A stretch of 64,000 nt of DNA from Sphingobacteriales bacterium (GTDB lineage Bacteria; Bacteroidota; Bacteroidia; Chitinophagales; UBA2359). The position numbers and the translations under genes are program-made. The stretch covers positions 2,170,001-2,234,000 of the forward strand of contig CP064999.1 in NCBI GenBank assembly GCA_016700115.1. Direction: 5' to 3'. How positions within the stretch are numbered: position 1 is the first letter of the stretch; the number at the start of each line of letters is the position of its first letter. The notes beneath the pieces were generated by a model. It saw nothing but the letters and a program-made list of their open reading frames with translations, was not told the DNA's origin and ran no database searches. Below are positions 1 to 10,400 of the stretch, one piece after another.

Positions 1-250
1 TAAAGGCTGTCCCATAAGAAGGTCCACATCCGATACTGACTAAAGACGCACCTAAAGCGGGTAAGATATCATTGCTCATTACTGCAATTGTAACACTTGC
101 AGCATTAACATTGACATAATCATCTACTGCAACCAAAGTAGTATCTGTTTGAGCGTTTGCAGATTGGAAGATAATACCTCCCAATAAGGTGAAGCCAAAT
201 AATACCAGCGCGAGAATTGCCTTGTTTACTATTGCATTTAAACGTTTCAT
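1..250 (-). CDS. Secreted protein with Ig/cadherin-like repeat, 3' part cut by window edge
   Basis: Eighty-three residues are visible. The protein starts at ATG 250 with MKRLNAIVNKAI, followed by a hydrophobic core (LALVLFGFTLLGG) and an ANAQ signal-peptidase-like site near residue 34, so it is exported. The mature part opens with VAVDDYVNVNAASVTIAVM and SNDIL, which fits the 'DDxxxxxxxxVxIxVxxND' edge strand of bacterial cadherin-like/Ig-fold repeats found in large Bacteroidota surface proteins. The rest lies left of the window, so neither its size nor a T9SS sorting domain can be judged. It faces away from the gene at 619, so the 368 bases between them must hold two divergent promoters. Confidence 0.75.
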   Translation of the reverse strand, partial: MKRLNAIVNKAILALVLFGFTLLGGIIFQSANAQTDTTLVAVDDYVNVNAASVTIAVMSNDILPALGASLVSIGCGPSYGTAF

Positions 251-618
251 GCTTCAAATTTTTAGCGTGAGTAAATTGATGATACAAAAGTCCATCAACT
301 TCTTCGTTGATAAAAATACATTTTCGGTAAATTGTACAAAACAAATTGTATAAATACTGTTGAAAACCTTTTATTTAAAAGGGTTGTATGAAATTAACTG
401 TGAAAAATAAATTTACTCTGAGTACGAGTTTTCAGCACAAAAAAAACTACATTTGCTATCTATATCGAATAACAGAAACTGAAATCTACGAAAAAAGTTA
501 CCGAAGAATTTCTTGTGAAGATTTAATAGAGCCCTATTCTAAGTCGTATCATAACAAGAGTAAAATCAGGTAAGCAAGCCTTGTTTGGTCTATCTATTCA
601 TCATTATCTGAACTAAAA
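251..618. other. Divergent intergenic region
   Basis: This AT-rich spacer lies between two divergently transcribed genes and should carry both promoters, but no clean TAnnTTTG box stands out. It contains a 61-codon ATG frame on the plus strand (388..573) rich in Lys, Tyr and Ser. That frame has no signal peptide, recognisable motif or clear ribosome-binding site. I treat it as probably non-coding, though a small real gene cannot be excluded. Confidence 0.4.
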
Positions 619-2061
619 ATGCAGAAGTCCGCACTTTCCAACAAACTTACGTCAATTTTAGGAACTTTTACTGTACAAGAGCTAAAACGCTTTAAAAAAT
701 GGCTTTTATCACCGTTTCACAACGAACAACCCATATTGCCCGTATTGTTTGGTTTACTTTCAACCGATTTAAAGAAATATGGACAGGTAAGAGCGGGCAA
801 AGAACTATTGTGGAAGAAATTAGGCTATAAGGAGGTTTACAACGATATAAAGTTCAGACGGCTATGTTCTGATTTGGTAATACAAGCGGAGGCATTCATT
901 GCCTATCAAACCTATAAAGCCGATATTTACAATCAACCGATTTATCTCCTGGAAGGCTTATCTCAAAAGAAACTTAAACCTTTATACAACTCAGTTTTAT
1001 CCTATACTCAGGCAGGACAAAATCAGATGCCTCATCAAAATGCCGAGTATTTTTATGCTCAATACAAATTAGCGCTTATGCGGCATGACCTCAAACAGGG
1101 CATTGGCAGGGAGGGTAACTGGGAATTGCTGACCACAGCTTTAGAGCGTCTGGACGAATACTATATTGCCGAAAAACTCAAATACTATTGTAACTGGTTG
1201 AACTACCAAAAAGTGTTGCAGTCGGCACAGGAACGCGAATTCAGGTTTTTACCCCAACTGATAGGGTATCTGAATGAACTCCCCGACACCCAACTTCCTC
1301 CGTTGATTGCAGTTTACCTCAGTATCATTGCAACCCTGACTCAATCCGATTCGCAGGAACACTATCAACACCTTAAATCGCTGCTTCAACAACATGCTTC
1401 TCTTTTTCCGCACAATGAAGCCTGGACTATGTATGGATATGCGCAAAATTATTGTATCCGTCAAATCAATACCGGAAACAACAGCTATCTGACCGAACTG
1501 TTTGAACTCTACCAAAACGCATTGGAGAAGGAACTGATTTTTACAGACGGTCAACTTTCTCCCTGGCATTACAAAAATATTGTAGTGGTAGGATTGAGGT
1601 TAAAATCTTATCAATGGGTAGAGGGATTTATAGAACAATATAAGAATTTATTACCCGAAAAATTTGCCGGCAACGCCTATACATACAACAAAGCAAAACT
1701 CCATTTTCATAAAGGCGAATATGGAAAAGTGATAGAACTGCTCAGAGAAGTAGCCTATCAGGATGTGTTTTATGAGTTGGATTCTAAAGCAATGCTCCTG
1801 AAAACTTATTATGAAACCAATGAAATAGATGCCTTGCTCTCTTTGTTGTTTAGCTTCCGTATTTTTTTAAGGAGAAAAAAAGGAATTTCGGAACACCATA
1901 GAACCAACTATCTCAATTTAGTCCGGTTCACCGAAAAACTTTTGGCCTTAACGTCTAATCCGGGTAATGATGCCGTAGAGCGAATCAAAAATCAAATACG
2001 GAAAACCGGAAACGTGGCAGATGCCAATTGGCTGAAAGAAAAACTCGCTGAAAAAGAATAA
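619..2061 (+). CDS. Helical-repeat protein of unknown function (Bacteroidota family)
   Basis: This is a 480-residue soluble protein with no signal peptide or membrane segment. It begins with a short conserved-looking block (TFTVQELKRFKKWLLSPFHN) and is otherwise a run of amphipathic helices rich in Leu, Tyr and Lys. The later part (about residues 330-420) has TPR-like helix pairs such as YTYNKAKLHFHKGEYGKVIE. The N-terminal block has the same layout as that of the gene at 11178 (TLTRSEKGYFKKFAQLHG, then a short acidic 'LFDEID' helix), so the two are probably distant paralogues of a lineage-specific family. I do not recognise a named family or an enzymatic motif. It stands alone and is followed directly by a tandem-repeat region. 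Confidence 0.8.
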   Translation: MQKSALSNKLTSILGTFTVQELKRFKKWLLSPFHNEQPILPVLFGLLSTDLKKYGQVRAGKELLWKKLGYKEVYNDIKFRRLCSDLVIQAEAFIAYQTYKADIYNQPIYLLEGLSQKKLKPLYNSVLSYTQAGQNQMPHQNAEYFYAQYKLALMRHDLKQGIGREGNWELLTTALERLDEYYIAEKLKYYCNWLNYQKVLQSAQEREFRFLPQLIGYLNELPDTQLPPLIAVYLSIIATLTQSDSQEHYQHLKSLLQQHASLFPHNEAWTMYGYAQNYCIRQINTGNNSYLTELFELYQNALEKELIFTDGQLSPWHYKNIVVVGLRLKSYQWVEGFIEQYKNLLPEKFAGNAYTYNKAKLHFHKGEYGKVIELLREVAYQDVFYELDSKAMLLKTYYETNEIDALLSLLFSFRIFLRRKKGISEHHRTNYLNLVRFTEKLLALTSNPGNDAVERIKNQIRKTGNVADANWLKEKLAEKE

Positions 2062-2260
2062 AGGAGTTCGGGATTGTCTCTAATACAGATTTCACCATCA
2101 AATTAGGCCAAAATTTCATTCGGCTAACGGCAGTGTATCGCAAATGCAAGGTAGTGGCTGGAAATTGGTTGAGCTTACGGCAATTAGCTATAGGTAATTC
2201 CGGTACTTGAATCGGATTGATTTGAAAAACCCATAAATGTCTATCTTTTACCAAATTTTC
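2062..2260. other. Spacer with a diverged repeat copy
   Basis: Between the stop codon at 2061 and the 21-bp array. It opens with AGTTCGGGATTGTCT and later has CGGCTAACGG and GTATCGC. A similar series of blocks (AGTTCGGGATTTGTCT, TAGCCAACGG, GTATCCG) occurs at about 13412..13495, so the two may be decayed copies of one intergenic element. No gene is seen. Confidence 0.3.
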
Positions 2261-2809
2261 CACCTGGAAAAGGAGGATTTCCACCTGGAAAAGGAGGATT
2301 TCCACCTGGAAAAGGAAGATTTCCACCTGGAAAAGGAAGATTTCCACCTGGAAAAGGAGGATTTTCTCCTGGAAAAGGAAGATTTCCACCTGGAAAAGGA
2401 GAATTTTCTCCTGGAAAAGGAAGATTTCCATCTGGAAAAGGAAGATTTCCACCTGGAAAAGGAGAATTTTCTCCTGGAAAAGGAAGATTTCCATCTGGAA
2501 AAGGAAGATTTCCACCTGGAAAAGGAAGATTTCCACCTGGAAAAGGAGGATTTCCACCTGGAAAAGGAGGATTTCCACCTGGAAAAGGAAGATTTCCACC
2601 TGGAAAAGGAGGATTTCCACCTGGAAAAGGAAGATTTCCACCTGGAAAAGGAGGATTTCCACCTGGAAAAGGAGGATTTCCACCTGGAAAAGGAAGATTT
2701 CCACCTGGAAAAGGAAGATTTCCACCTGGAAAAGGAAGATTTCCACCTGGAAAAGGAGGATTTCCACCTGGAAAAGGAGGATTTCCAACCGGAAAAGGAA
2801 GTTTTCTAA
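2237..2809 (+). CDS. Possible heptad-repeat coiled-coil protein encoded by the 21-bp array
   Basis: The frame starts at ATG 2237 (MSIFYQIF) and continues as 26 seven-residue repeats ending QPEKEVF and TAA. The heptad pattern (His/Leu, Leu, Glu, Lys, Glu, Asp, Phe) puts hydrophobic residues at two fixed positions and would form a highly charged helical rod. No signal peptide or other domain is present, and there is no convincing ribosome-binding site. Any tandem repeat with a period divisible by three stays open if one unit lacks a stop, so openness alone is weak evidence. The bias toward synonymous variation in this frame is the only positive sign. The more conservative reading is an intergenic minisatellite upstream of the GH97 gene. 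Confidence 0.25.
   Translation: MSIFYQIFHLEKEDFHLEKEDFHLEKEDFHLEKEDFHLEKEDFLLEKEDFHLEKENFLLEKEDFHLEKEDFHLEKENFLLEKEDFHLEKEDFHLEKEDFHLEKEDFHLEKEDFHLEKEDFHLEKEDFHLEKEDFHLEKEDFHLEKEDFHLEKEDFHLEKEDFHLEKEDFHLEKEDFHLEKEDFQPEKEVF
2261..2806 (+). repeat. 21-bp tandem array, 26 units (HLEKEDF heptads)
   Basis: Twenty-six contiguous units of exactly 21 bp built on CTGGAAAAGGAGGATTTCC. Units differ only at a few positions (GAG/GAA, CAC/CAT, CAC/CTC, GAT/AAT). In the plus strand the array is part of an ATG-started frame (2237..2809, 190 codons) that encodes an eight-residue lead followed by 26 heptads of the type HLEKEDF or LLEKEDF, and stops immediately after the last unit. The minus strand is also open through the array (VEIFLFQ heptads). 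In the plus frame most unit-to-unit differences are synonymous, whereas in the minus frame the commonest one changes Leu to Phe. Expression as a charged coiled-coil protein is therefore possible but not shown. Confidence 0.9.
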
Positions 2810-2916
2810 CCGGAAAAAGGCTTCTTGACAGGGGTTATTTATATCAATCTGTAAGGTTTAAATTATCTTTACGCTATTATGCTTGGTAATAGTTTTTTTA
2901 TTCAAACTGTTTCGAT

Positions 2917-5031
2917 ATGAACCTGCGAGGTTTTAGGAATTGGATGTTGTTTTTATTTTCAAGTCTCTTTTGTTTACAATTGTCAGCACAAAAAATAGAT
3001 TCTCCCGATGGGCGATTGCGCTTACAAATATTGTCCGGCATAGACGGCAGTTTTCAATACAGCCTTTTTTCAGACAACAAACCGGTTATAGTCAATGGCT
3101 CATTGGGCATTATGCTGCACCACACCCCATCCTTTGACAAAGGATTTACAATCAAAAGTATTGACACACTATTAGTTGATGAAAACTGGGAACCTGTTTG
3201 GGGAGAAGAAAGCCATATTCGCAATCATTACCGGGAATTGTTGCTGACACTTTCACAACCTTCTGTTAATCATCGTTTATTTAAGATTCAATTCCGATTA
3301 TTTAACGATGGGCTTGGGTTTCGGTACATTTTTCCGGAACAAAAAGATTTGTCTCATTTCATCGTCAGTGAGGAGCTTACCACTTTTCCTATGACAGCCA
3401 ATCATAAAACTTTTTGGATACCGGGCGACTATGACAGCAACGAATATTCTTATTATACTACACCTATCAGTGAAATCCATGCCTTTGACGGGAAAAAGGA
3501 AAATGGCATTGCATTTAAAAAGCTGGTAAACGATAGTTTGGTACAAACGCCGTTGTTGATGAAAACTAACGAAGGGCTATATATAGCAATTCACGAGGCA
3601 GCGTTGGTGAACTACCCTGCCATGCACCTACAAGCATACCGATCGAAATGGGTTTTCACTTCTCACCTTGTACCTGATGCTTTAGGTAATAAAGCCTATC
3701 TTCAAACGCCTTCCCAATCACCATGGAGAACAATTATCATCGGAAGAACTGCCGGTGATATTTTGATGTCGCGATTGATTTTAAATCTCAATGAACCTTC
3801 AAAATTAGAGAATACCTCATTTATCAAACCCGGCAAATTTGTTGGAGTTTGGTGGGAAATGCATATTGGTAAAAGCACTTGGGAGTTAGGAAACAAAGAT
3901 ATTAACAAAATACCTGAAGAACAGCGTTCTTCTTTTGTTGGTCATGGTGCAACTACTAAAAATGTGAAACGGTATATTGATTTTGCTGCTCAACATAGGT
4001 TTGATTATGTATTGGTTGAGGGTTGGAATATCGGATGGGAAGATTGGTTTGGCAAGTGGAAAGAAGATGTATTTGACTTTGTAACTCCATATCCTGATTT
4101 TGATGTGGCAGTACTGAGTAAATATGCAAAGGATAGAGGGGTACAACTTATAATGCACCATGAAACTTCGGCATCAGCAACCAATTACGAAAGGCAGATG
4201 GACACTGCTTACCGTTTTATGCAAAAATTTGGTTACGGTTCCATTAAGACCGGTTATGTAGGAAAGATTATTCCTCGCGGAGAACATCACGATGGTCAAT
4301 GGATGGTTAATCATTACAATCGGGTTGTTCAGAAATGTGCCGAATACCGTTTTATGATAGATGCCCATGAACCGGTGCGTCCAACAGGGTTGCATCGAAC
4401 TTATCCAAACTGGCTTACCTCAGAAGCAGCAAGAGGTAACGAATTTAACGCCTGGAGCATTGGTAATCCACCTGAACACGAAACTATTCTGCCCTTTACC
4501 CGATTGCTGGGCGGACCTATGGATTATACTCCGGGGATATTTCAAATCAAACTTGACGCTTACAGGGAAGGGAAAACGGAACAAATTCACACCACACTGG
4601 CAAAGCAATTAGCTTTATATGTTACCCTTTTTAGTCCGCTTCAAATGGCTGCCGACCTTCCTGAAAATTATCAAAAACACCCCGATGCCTTTCAGTTTAT
4701 TAAAGCTGTGCCGACAGACTGGGACAGAACCGAAATATTAGATGCCGAGCCGGGAGATTTTATCTATACAGTCCGAAAACAGAAGGGAAAAGGGAACTGG
4801 TATGTTGGCGCAATCACTGATGAAAATGCCCGAATGTTTAACGCCAAGTTATCTTTTCTGGAAAAGGGAAAACAATATAAAGCCACGATTTACAAAGATG
4901 CCAACAACGCGCACTGGCAAAACAACCCGATGGCATACAGCATCGAAACCAAAAAAGTAACCGCCACTACTTTATTAAATATCCCATTAGTGGCAGGAGG
5001 AGGTTGTGCGATAAGTATAGTTGAAGAGTAG
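2917..5031 (+). CDS. susB: GH97 alpha-glucosidase, SusB type (inverting)
   Basis: A 704-residue protein with a signal peptide (MNLRGFRNWMLFLFSS, cleaved after LQLSAQ). GH97 enzymes have an N-terminal beta-sandwich, a catalytic (beta/alpha)8 barrel and a C-terminal beta domain. The match to Bacteroides SusB is close across the barrel: HHETSAS (Glu416), the IIPRGEHH loop, DAHEPVRPTG (Glu485), RTYPNWLTSEAARGNEF (Glu503 and Glu509) and GGPMDYTPGIF. In SusB the corresponding glutamates bind Ca2+ and act as acid/base for inverting hydrolysis of alpha-1,4 and other alpha-glucosidic bonds. The retaining GH97 branch instead carries a catalytic Asp. The product is expected in the periplasm, releasing glucose from maltooligosaccharides. 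There is no SusC/SusD pair or starch-binding partner in the window, so it is an orphan rather than part of a polysaccharide-utilisation locus. Confidence 0.95.
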   Translation: MNLRGFRNWMLFLFSSLFCLQLSAQKIDSPDGRLRLQILSGIDGSFQYSLFSDNKPVIVNGSLGIMLHHTPSFDKGFTIKSIDTLLVDENWEPVWGEESHIRNHYRELLLTLSQPSVNHRLFKIQFRLFNDGLGFRYIFPEQKDLSHFIVSEELTTFPMTANHKTFWIPGDYDSNEYSYYTTPISEIHAFDGKKENGIAFKKLVNDSLVQTPLLMKTNEGLYIAIHEAALVNYPAMHLQAYRSKWVFTSHLVPDALGNKAYLQTPSQSPWRTIIIGRTAGDILMSRLILNLNEPSKLENTSFIKPGKFVGVWWEMHIGKSTWELGNKDINKIPEEQRSSFVGHGATTKNVKRYIDFAAQHRFDYVLVEGWNIGWEDWFGKWKEDVFDFVTPYPDFDVAVLSKYAKDRGVQLIMHHETSASATNYERQMDTAYRFMQKFGYGSIKTGYVGKIIPRGEHHDGQWMVNHYNRVVQKCAEYRFMIDAHEPVRPTGLHRTYPNWLTSEAARGNEFNAWSIGNPPEHETILPFTRLLGGPMDYTPGIFQIKLDAYREGKTEQIHTTLAKQLALYVTLFSPLQMAADLPENYQKHPDAFQFIKAVPTDWDRTEILDAEPGDFIYTVRKQKGKGNWYVGAITDENARMFNAKLSFLEKGKQYKATIYKDANNAHWQNNPMAYSIETKKVTATTLLNIPLVAGGGCAISIVEE

Positions 5032-5042
5032 CGTTTGAAATT

Positions 5043-5918
5043 CTAATATCTTATCTGCTGAATACCTATTACACTTGCATTTGGTTGATAGAGGTTGAAG
5101 TCACCAACTGTAATTTGTTTATCGAGATTTAAGTCTGCATCGTTATATACGTTTACCCCTGAACTTAACAGGTAGAAATTGAAATCTGCAACTGAAAGCA
5201 CTCCATCTGCATTCATATCACCTGCAAATAGGCCGAAAATACCTGGATTTAATTCTTTCAATTGTCCGCTTCCGGTTGCCTGTGTAGCTGATATTGTAAA
5301 ATCATAAGCTGCACCGTTTGGGATTGCTATTTGAGATGCACTCATAACTGCCAAATGATTCCGGTGCCGAACAATGATATAATAGTTGCCGGGTACTGTG
5401 CCGATAAACGATGCGCCGGGTGTGCCGTCAATGTCTCGCAAAGATCCGTCAGCCAATAAAACAGCCGCACGTTTACCTCCGGGTACTGGGTTAAAGGCAT
5501 TGTCGCGTAGTTCTATCAACAACCAATCTACAGCATTTGCGGGAACAGATACTAAGTTTTCACCACCATTGTAATTCCAAGGAGCACCATTATATGGTTG
5601 AACATTAGGAAAAACAGGAGGCATACTTTGCAAAATGGTGTTCATTCCGGCACCATTATATGGACCTTCTAAATATACTTTTGCCAAAAGTTTAACAATC
5701 ATTTCCAAGTCGGGTTGGTGAAACCCTTGCGTCAGGATGTTGTTGCCTGCCGATATGGTAGTAGTAACAGATTCGCCAATGGTGTAAGCTATTGAATAAC
5801 CACCATTAGAAGTAGAGGTTCCGCCGGAAGCCATTACTTGATGTGATAGACTTTGCGCCTGAAGTATAAAAGAAAATGAAGTTGATAATAAGATAAACAG
5901 CAAAGTCCTGACTTTCAT
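5043..5918 (-). CDS. Secreted protein with dockerin-like Asp-rich C-terminal module
   Basis: A 291-residue exported protein with a signal peptide ending at about FILQAQS. The N-terminal half (about 25-75) has the pattern SHQVMASGGTSTSNGGYSIA...YTIGESVTTT...LTQGFHQP, which is common in Bacteroidota cell-surface proteins. The middle (about 80-215) is a beta-rich domain beginning VKLLAKVYLEGPYNGAGM. The end has two calcium-binding-loop-like segments, GDMNADGVLSVADFNFYL and ADLNLDKQITVGDFNLY, arranged like a dockerin type I duplication. It ends without a clear T9SS sorting signature. Its stop lies 12 bp from the convergent GH97 stop. Function beyond surface display is unknown. Confidence 0.75.
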   Translation of the reverse strand: MKVRTLLFILLSTSFSFILQAQSLSHQVMASGGTSTSNGGYSIAYTIGESVTTTISAGNNILTQGFHQPDLEMIVKLLAKVYLEGPYNGAGMNTILQSMPPVFPNVQPYNGAPWNYNGGENLVSVPANAVDWLLIELRDNAFNPVPGGKRAAVLLADGSLRDIDGTPGASFIGTVPGNYYIIVRHRNHLAVMSASQIAIPNGAAYDFTISATQATGSGQLKELNPGIFGLFAGDMNADGVLSVADFNFYLLSSGVNVYNDADLNLDKQITVGDFNLYQPNASVIGIQQIRY

Positions 5919-6039
5919 TTTGATTTGATCATTGACATTTTTGAAGAATGATTTTTAAAAAAAACAGAGTGGAATGAATTTGCAAAAGTTGAACTCTATT
6001 AAGAACTTATTAAATTACAAACCACCCTGTTTAAAATTA

Positions 6040-7308
6040 TTATCTCTTAGCAATTTTATAGTTTTTAGCAGCTGCACAGCCGTTACCGCAACTGATATTT
6101 CCTGCGCTTACAGGTGCTCCGTTTTTGGAGTGAATAATCCCTGCAACTATAGGTGCTGCCATTGAAGTACCTGAACTTGTAGTGTAACCACCTCCTTTCC
6201 AGGTAGAAAGTACGCTCACACCAACGGCAACCCAATCAACCGGTCCGATACTAAAGTTGGAACTTGCGGCACACACGTTATTACAGGAAATAGATCCAAC
6301 TGTGTAAACTCTGGTTCTGTCAATGCAACCCGGAAAATAATCGTTGGCACAACTGCTTTCGTTGCCTGAAGCAATAACAACATGCACACCGGCATCTGCC
6401 AGATTACGAATTGCGTTTCTTATCCCCAGACTGGTATTTTCGCAGTTATTTTTACCTTTCTGCCCTAAACTCATGTTGACCACATCTCCCTTTATATAAT
6501 GTTTGGCGACATGGTTTAATCCGGCTTTAATGTCGCTGTTGCTGCCTTTTCCGTTGTTTTTCATCACCTTTACAGGAACCACTTTTGCGCCGGCTGACAT
6601 TCCTACAACACCAATAGTGTTGTTTTTGGCAGCAGCTATACCCGCAACATGGGTTCCATGTCCGTGCCCATCGTTTACACTTTCGTTCCAGACAAATGAT
6701 TTGGCAAATGTGCCAGATGTTTCAACATTCAAATCCGGATGGTCGAGGTCAATCCCTGTATCTGCTATCCAAATCCAGGTGCTTTTATTGGCTCCGTTAA
6801 CAGAACCTCCTGCCTTTGTAATAGAGCAGGGAGTGGTTTGTGCTGCAAAAGCAGTTTCTTCAATTATGGGGTCGTATTCAACTTCAGTTTGAGTCAGACC
6901 AAATTCAAAATCTTGATAAACTTCTTCAACATCGGGGTCAGACTGAAGCCGGATGACTTGGTCAGGAGTGAGTTTTGCGGCAAAACCTACCACTACATCG
7001 GCATATACATGAAGAATATTGTCTCTTTTGACTCCGCTTCTTTCTGCAACTGCATTAATAACTGCTTCGTTTGCCTCTCTTGCAAGCTGACCGCTTGTTT
7101 CTTTTCGGTTGCGGTCTTGAACCGTTCCCATATCCTGAAGGATTACAGGTTTTGCAACACTTTCCTTAATCATAACAATAAATTGGTCGGGTATCATTTC
7201 CAAATCTTCGAGCGGTGGAATTTCAATTTCCATTTCGGGTTGGGTTTGCGAATATGCAGTATAAGCAAAGGCAAACATTAGCAGGCTAATAATGAAAATG
7301 TTTTTCAT
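6040..7308 (-). CDS. Subtilisin-like serine protease (S8 family)
   Basis: A 422-residue secreted protease. After the signal peptide (cleaved near AYSQT, residue 20) there is an inhibitor-I9-like propeptide (about 40-135, DQFIVMIKES...PDVEEVYQD). The catalytic triad is visible: Asp183 in WIWIADTGIDLDHPD, His217 in GHGHGTHVAGIAA and Ser382 in SSGTSMAAPIVAG, with the oxyanion-hole Asn316 in VIASGNES. It is probably an extracellular or periplasmic endopeptidase. Two short Cys motifs resemble each other: SISCNNVCAASSNF (about 339-352) and NISCGNGCAAAKNY (about 404-417). The second forms the extreme C-terminus, replacing the longer T9SS tail seen in neighbouring cargo proteins. The gene faces the same way as the gene at 5043 but about 120 bp separates them. 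Confidence 0.92.
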   Translation of the reverse strand: MKNIFIISLLMFAFAYTAYSQTQPEMEIEIPPLEDLEMIPDQFIVMIKESVAKPVILQDMGTVQDRNRKETSGQLAREANEAVINAVAERSGVKRDNILHVYADVVVGFAAKLTPDQVIRLQSDPDVEEVYQDFEFGLTQTEVEYDPIIEETAFAAQTTPCSITKAGGSVNGANKSTWIWIADTGIDLDHPDLNVETSGTFAKSFVWNESVNDGHGHGTHVAGIAAAKNNTIGVVGMSAGAKVVPVKVMKNNGKGSNSDIKAGLNHVAKHYIKGDVVNMSLGQKGKNNCENTSLGIRNAIRNLADAGVHVVIASGNESSCANDYFPGCIDRTRVYTVGSISCNNVCAASSNFSIGPVDWVAVGVSVLSTWKGGGYTTSSGTSMAAPIVAGIIHSKNGAPVSAGNISCGNGCAAAKNYKIAKR

Positions 7309-7488
7309 AAAGCATTGAATTTAAAAAGTAAAATAAAGGAGTGAGTTGATAAAGTTAAAGCTATTATTAGAGAATAACCAAGCTATTTTTGAATTTTTTT
7401 TAATCCGGTTATTTAAGTTTCCAAAGTATGTTGTCAGAGATAATTTAAATGAATAGGATAGAGTAGTCATTTCAGAAGTCAAACAGAC

Positions 7489-10400
7489 TTATTTGCTTTC
7501 TTTCATTTTGTTTTGCAGTTCGGCAACTTGTTTCTTCAATTCTTCGATCATCGCCTGTTGTTCTTGCATGGCTTTGACCATAGGCATGATAAAATCGGTA
7601 TATCTCAAAGAATATGCTTCGTTTGCATTCAATGGTTTTTCTATACCTGGAAAATCGAATCCGCTTTCTTTGGCTGCTTGCTCTACTTCCTGGGCGATGA
7701 AGCCGATAAAGCGTTTTGCTTTGATATCGGAGTGGTCAATATTTGCCAAGGACTCTTCGGATGTACCCCAAATTCGGTGAAGCATTTCTGGGTTTTGGTT
7801 GTAAGTAACCGGGTTGAGCTTGCTGATAAAGCTGATACCGGGCATATTGTTTGAAACGTTCGATTTAAACCGGGCATCAGAGTAAGATGTAATTCCCGAA
7901 ACTTGCGCCCTGATTTGGCTGATGGCTGTATTTCCTAAAAGTACCTGATTGTTGTCGGTACATTGTGCGTTTTGAATTGAGTAGCCTAAAGCCGTTACAT
8001 TCGTCCGGTTATTAAAAATTCCAATCGAAGAACCAACAAAGGTACATTGACTAAAAAGTCCCCCACCGGAAACGGCTCCTGCTTCAAAACCCACAACCGT
8101 ATTATCTGAACCGGTTTGAGTATAAAACAATCCTTTTGATCCAACTGCAGTATTCCTGCTTCCGGTTGTAATATTAAAAAGTCCTTTTGAGCCAATTGCT
8201 GTATTTCCTGTTCCGGTGGTGTTGTAAAACATAGCACTGTCTCCAACTGCTATTAAGTTATTTCGAGAAACAGCATTATATAATGCCCTTACACCTACAG
8301 CAATGTTAGCACTACCTCCATCATTACTAAACAGCGCATCACGTCCAATTCCTATATTATTGTTTCCAAGTCTGGTATTATTCAAAGTCTTATGGCCTAA
8401 AGCAATATTGAATGACCCGGCTAAATTTTCTCTTAAAGCATAATAACCTATGGCTGTATTGCCGGTACCGCTGGTATTCCAAAACAAAGTTTGTACTCCT
8501 AAAGCGGTATTGTCAAAGCCATTTGATCCATTGTTTTTTAAGGCTCTAAAGCCAATAGCCGTATTGCTAAGTCCGGTAGTATTCCCACTCATAGCCTCTA
8601 CACCTATGGCTGTATTTTCTGTTCCGGAAGTATTATTGGTTAATGCTAATGATCCTATTGCGATGTTTCCATTTGCGTTATTTTCTCTCAATGCTTTAAA
8701 GCCCAAAGCTATATTGTCATCAGTAGTAGTATTGTTAAACAAAGCTTCGAAACCCATAGCCTGATTTCTTGAACCGGTAGTATTTGTCTGTAATGTTCTG
8801 CTTCCAATAGAAGTATTCATTTCTCCGGTAGTATTTGACTGCATGGCATAAAATCCGTTGGCAGTGTTTTCAGATCCTGTTGTATTGGAATATAGCGAAA
8901 AAGCACCTGTGGATGTATTAAAAGATGCAGTTGTATTACTGCTCATGGCATATCCGCCAATGGCAACATTACTGTTTCCGGTTGAATTTGAACTCAGGGC
9001 TTCACGACCTGTTGCGGTATTTCCCGAACCGGTTGTGTTGGAATAAAGCGATCTTCGACCGTTTGCAACATTGTCTATCCCTGCCGTATTGAAATACAAT
9101 GCTTCATGCCCGGTAGCGGTATTGTCACTGCCGGTAGTATTTCCCAAAAGTGCATTACTCCCGTTTGCTGTATTGAAAGTACCGGTAGTATTTGATGACA
9201 AAGCCATGAATCCGGTGGCTGTATTGTTGTTTCCTGTAGTATTGGCATAAAGTGAGTTTCGACCTACTGCAGTATTGTTGTTGCCCGTTGTATTATTGTA
9301 AAGCGATTGCATTCCTGTTGCCACATTGAAGCTACCGGAAGTATTTTTTCCTAAAGAAAAATAGCCGAACGCAGCATTTGAACTACCGGTGGTATTGTCT
9401 TGCAGGGTTGCGTATCCTGTTGCGGTATTGTTGCTGCCCGTCGTATTGGACGCTAAAGAAAAAGTGCCTATTGCCGAGTTTGCAGAACCTATGTTGTTAT
9501 TTCTCAGGGAGTTTGCTCCTAAAGCAACATTGTTAGCGCCAATTGTATTAAAGTATAAAGACTGTGAACCAACAGCGGTGTTTCGAAATCCGATGGTATT
9601 GGCAAACAATGCTTTTGAACCCAAAGCCGTATTTGCAGTTCCATGTTCAAATAATGTAGCACCTAATCCATTGTTATACAAAGTACTGTCGCCGACTGCC
9701 ACAAGATTGCTTCGAGTGCTGTTGATTGCAAGCGATTTAACACCTATTGCCACATTTGAAAAACCGGAAGTATTGCTGAGTAGTGATTCAAACCCAAAAG
9801 CTGAATTACCTCGTCCGATAGTATTTTCGGAGAGCGAACTATGACCTGCCGAAGTATTGAAGAACCCGGAAGTATTGGCATTTAATGACCCTCCACCTAA
9901 AGCGGTGTTAAAAAAACCGTCCGTGTTACCTGCTAAAGCATTGTTTCCGACAGCCGTGTTATGACCTCCCGAAGTGTTTGACTGAAGGTTTTGGTTGCCA
10001 AGAGTTACATTTGCAGAGCCGCTCATGTTGTATAAACTGTTGCCAACGCTTAAATTATTGTTATCTAACCTAACCCACTTTGTATTTTGCGCATATAATG
10101 AAAAAGGGACACTGACGAGTTGCTGAGTTCCCATATCAAATGTTGGCTCAGGCCCAAACGGTCCGTCAGGGTCTAACTCAACCTGCAGGAATTTGTTCAT
10201 GCCATCTGTCCAGGGAATATTTACAAATTGCCCGTTTATTTGTACTCCTCCGCCAATTTGCAAACTAAACAAACCATATTGATTTGTAGTCGTGTTATGA
10301 AGCTCAGAAAATAGGACTAATCCTGCCGGATTATTCTGTCTGACATAAAAACGTATGGTGATGTCCTGATTAGTCAAAGCCTGTCCTGAAGCATTCCGGG

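Noticed and set aside
388..573. 61-codon ATG frame in the left intergenic region
   Set aside because: No motif, signal or RBS; composition like the surrounding AT-rich spacer. Kept as intergenic.
1985..2788. Long minus-strand frame across the 21-bp array and the end of the helical-repeat gene
   Set aside because: Its length comes from the repeat period being divisible by three; the part past the array is antisense to a supported gene.
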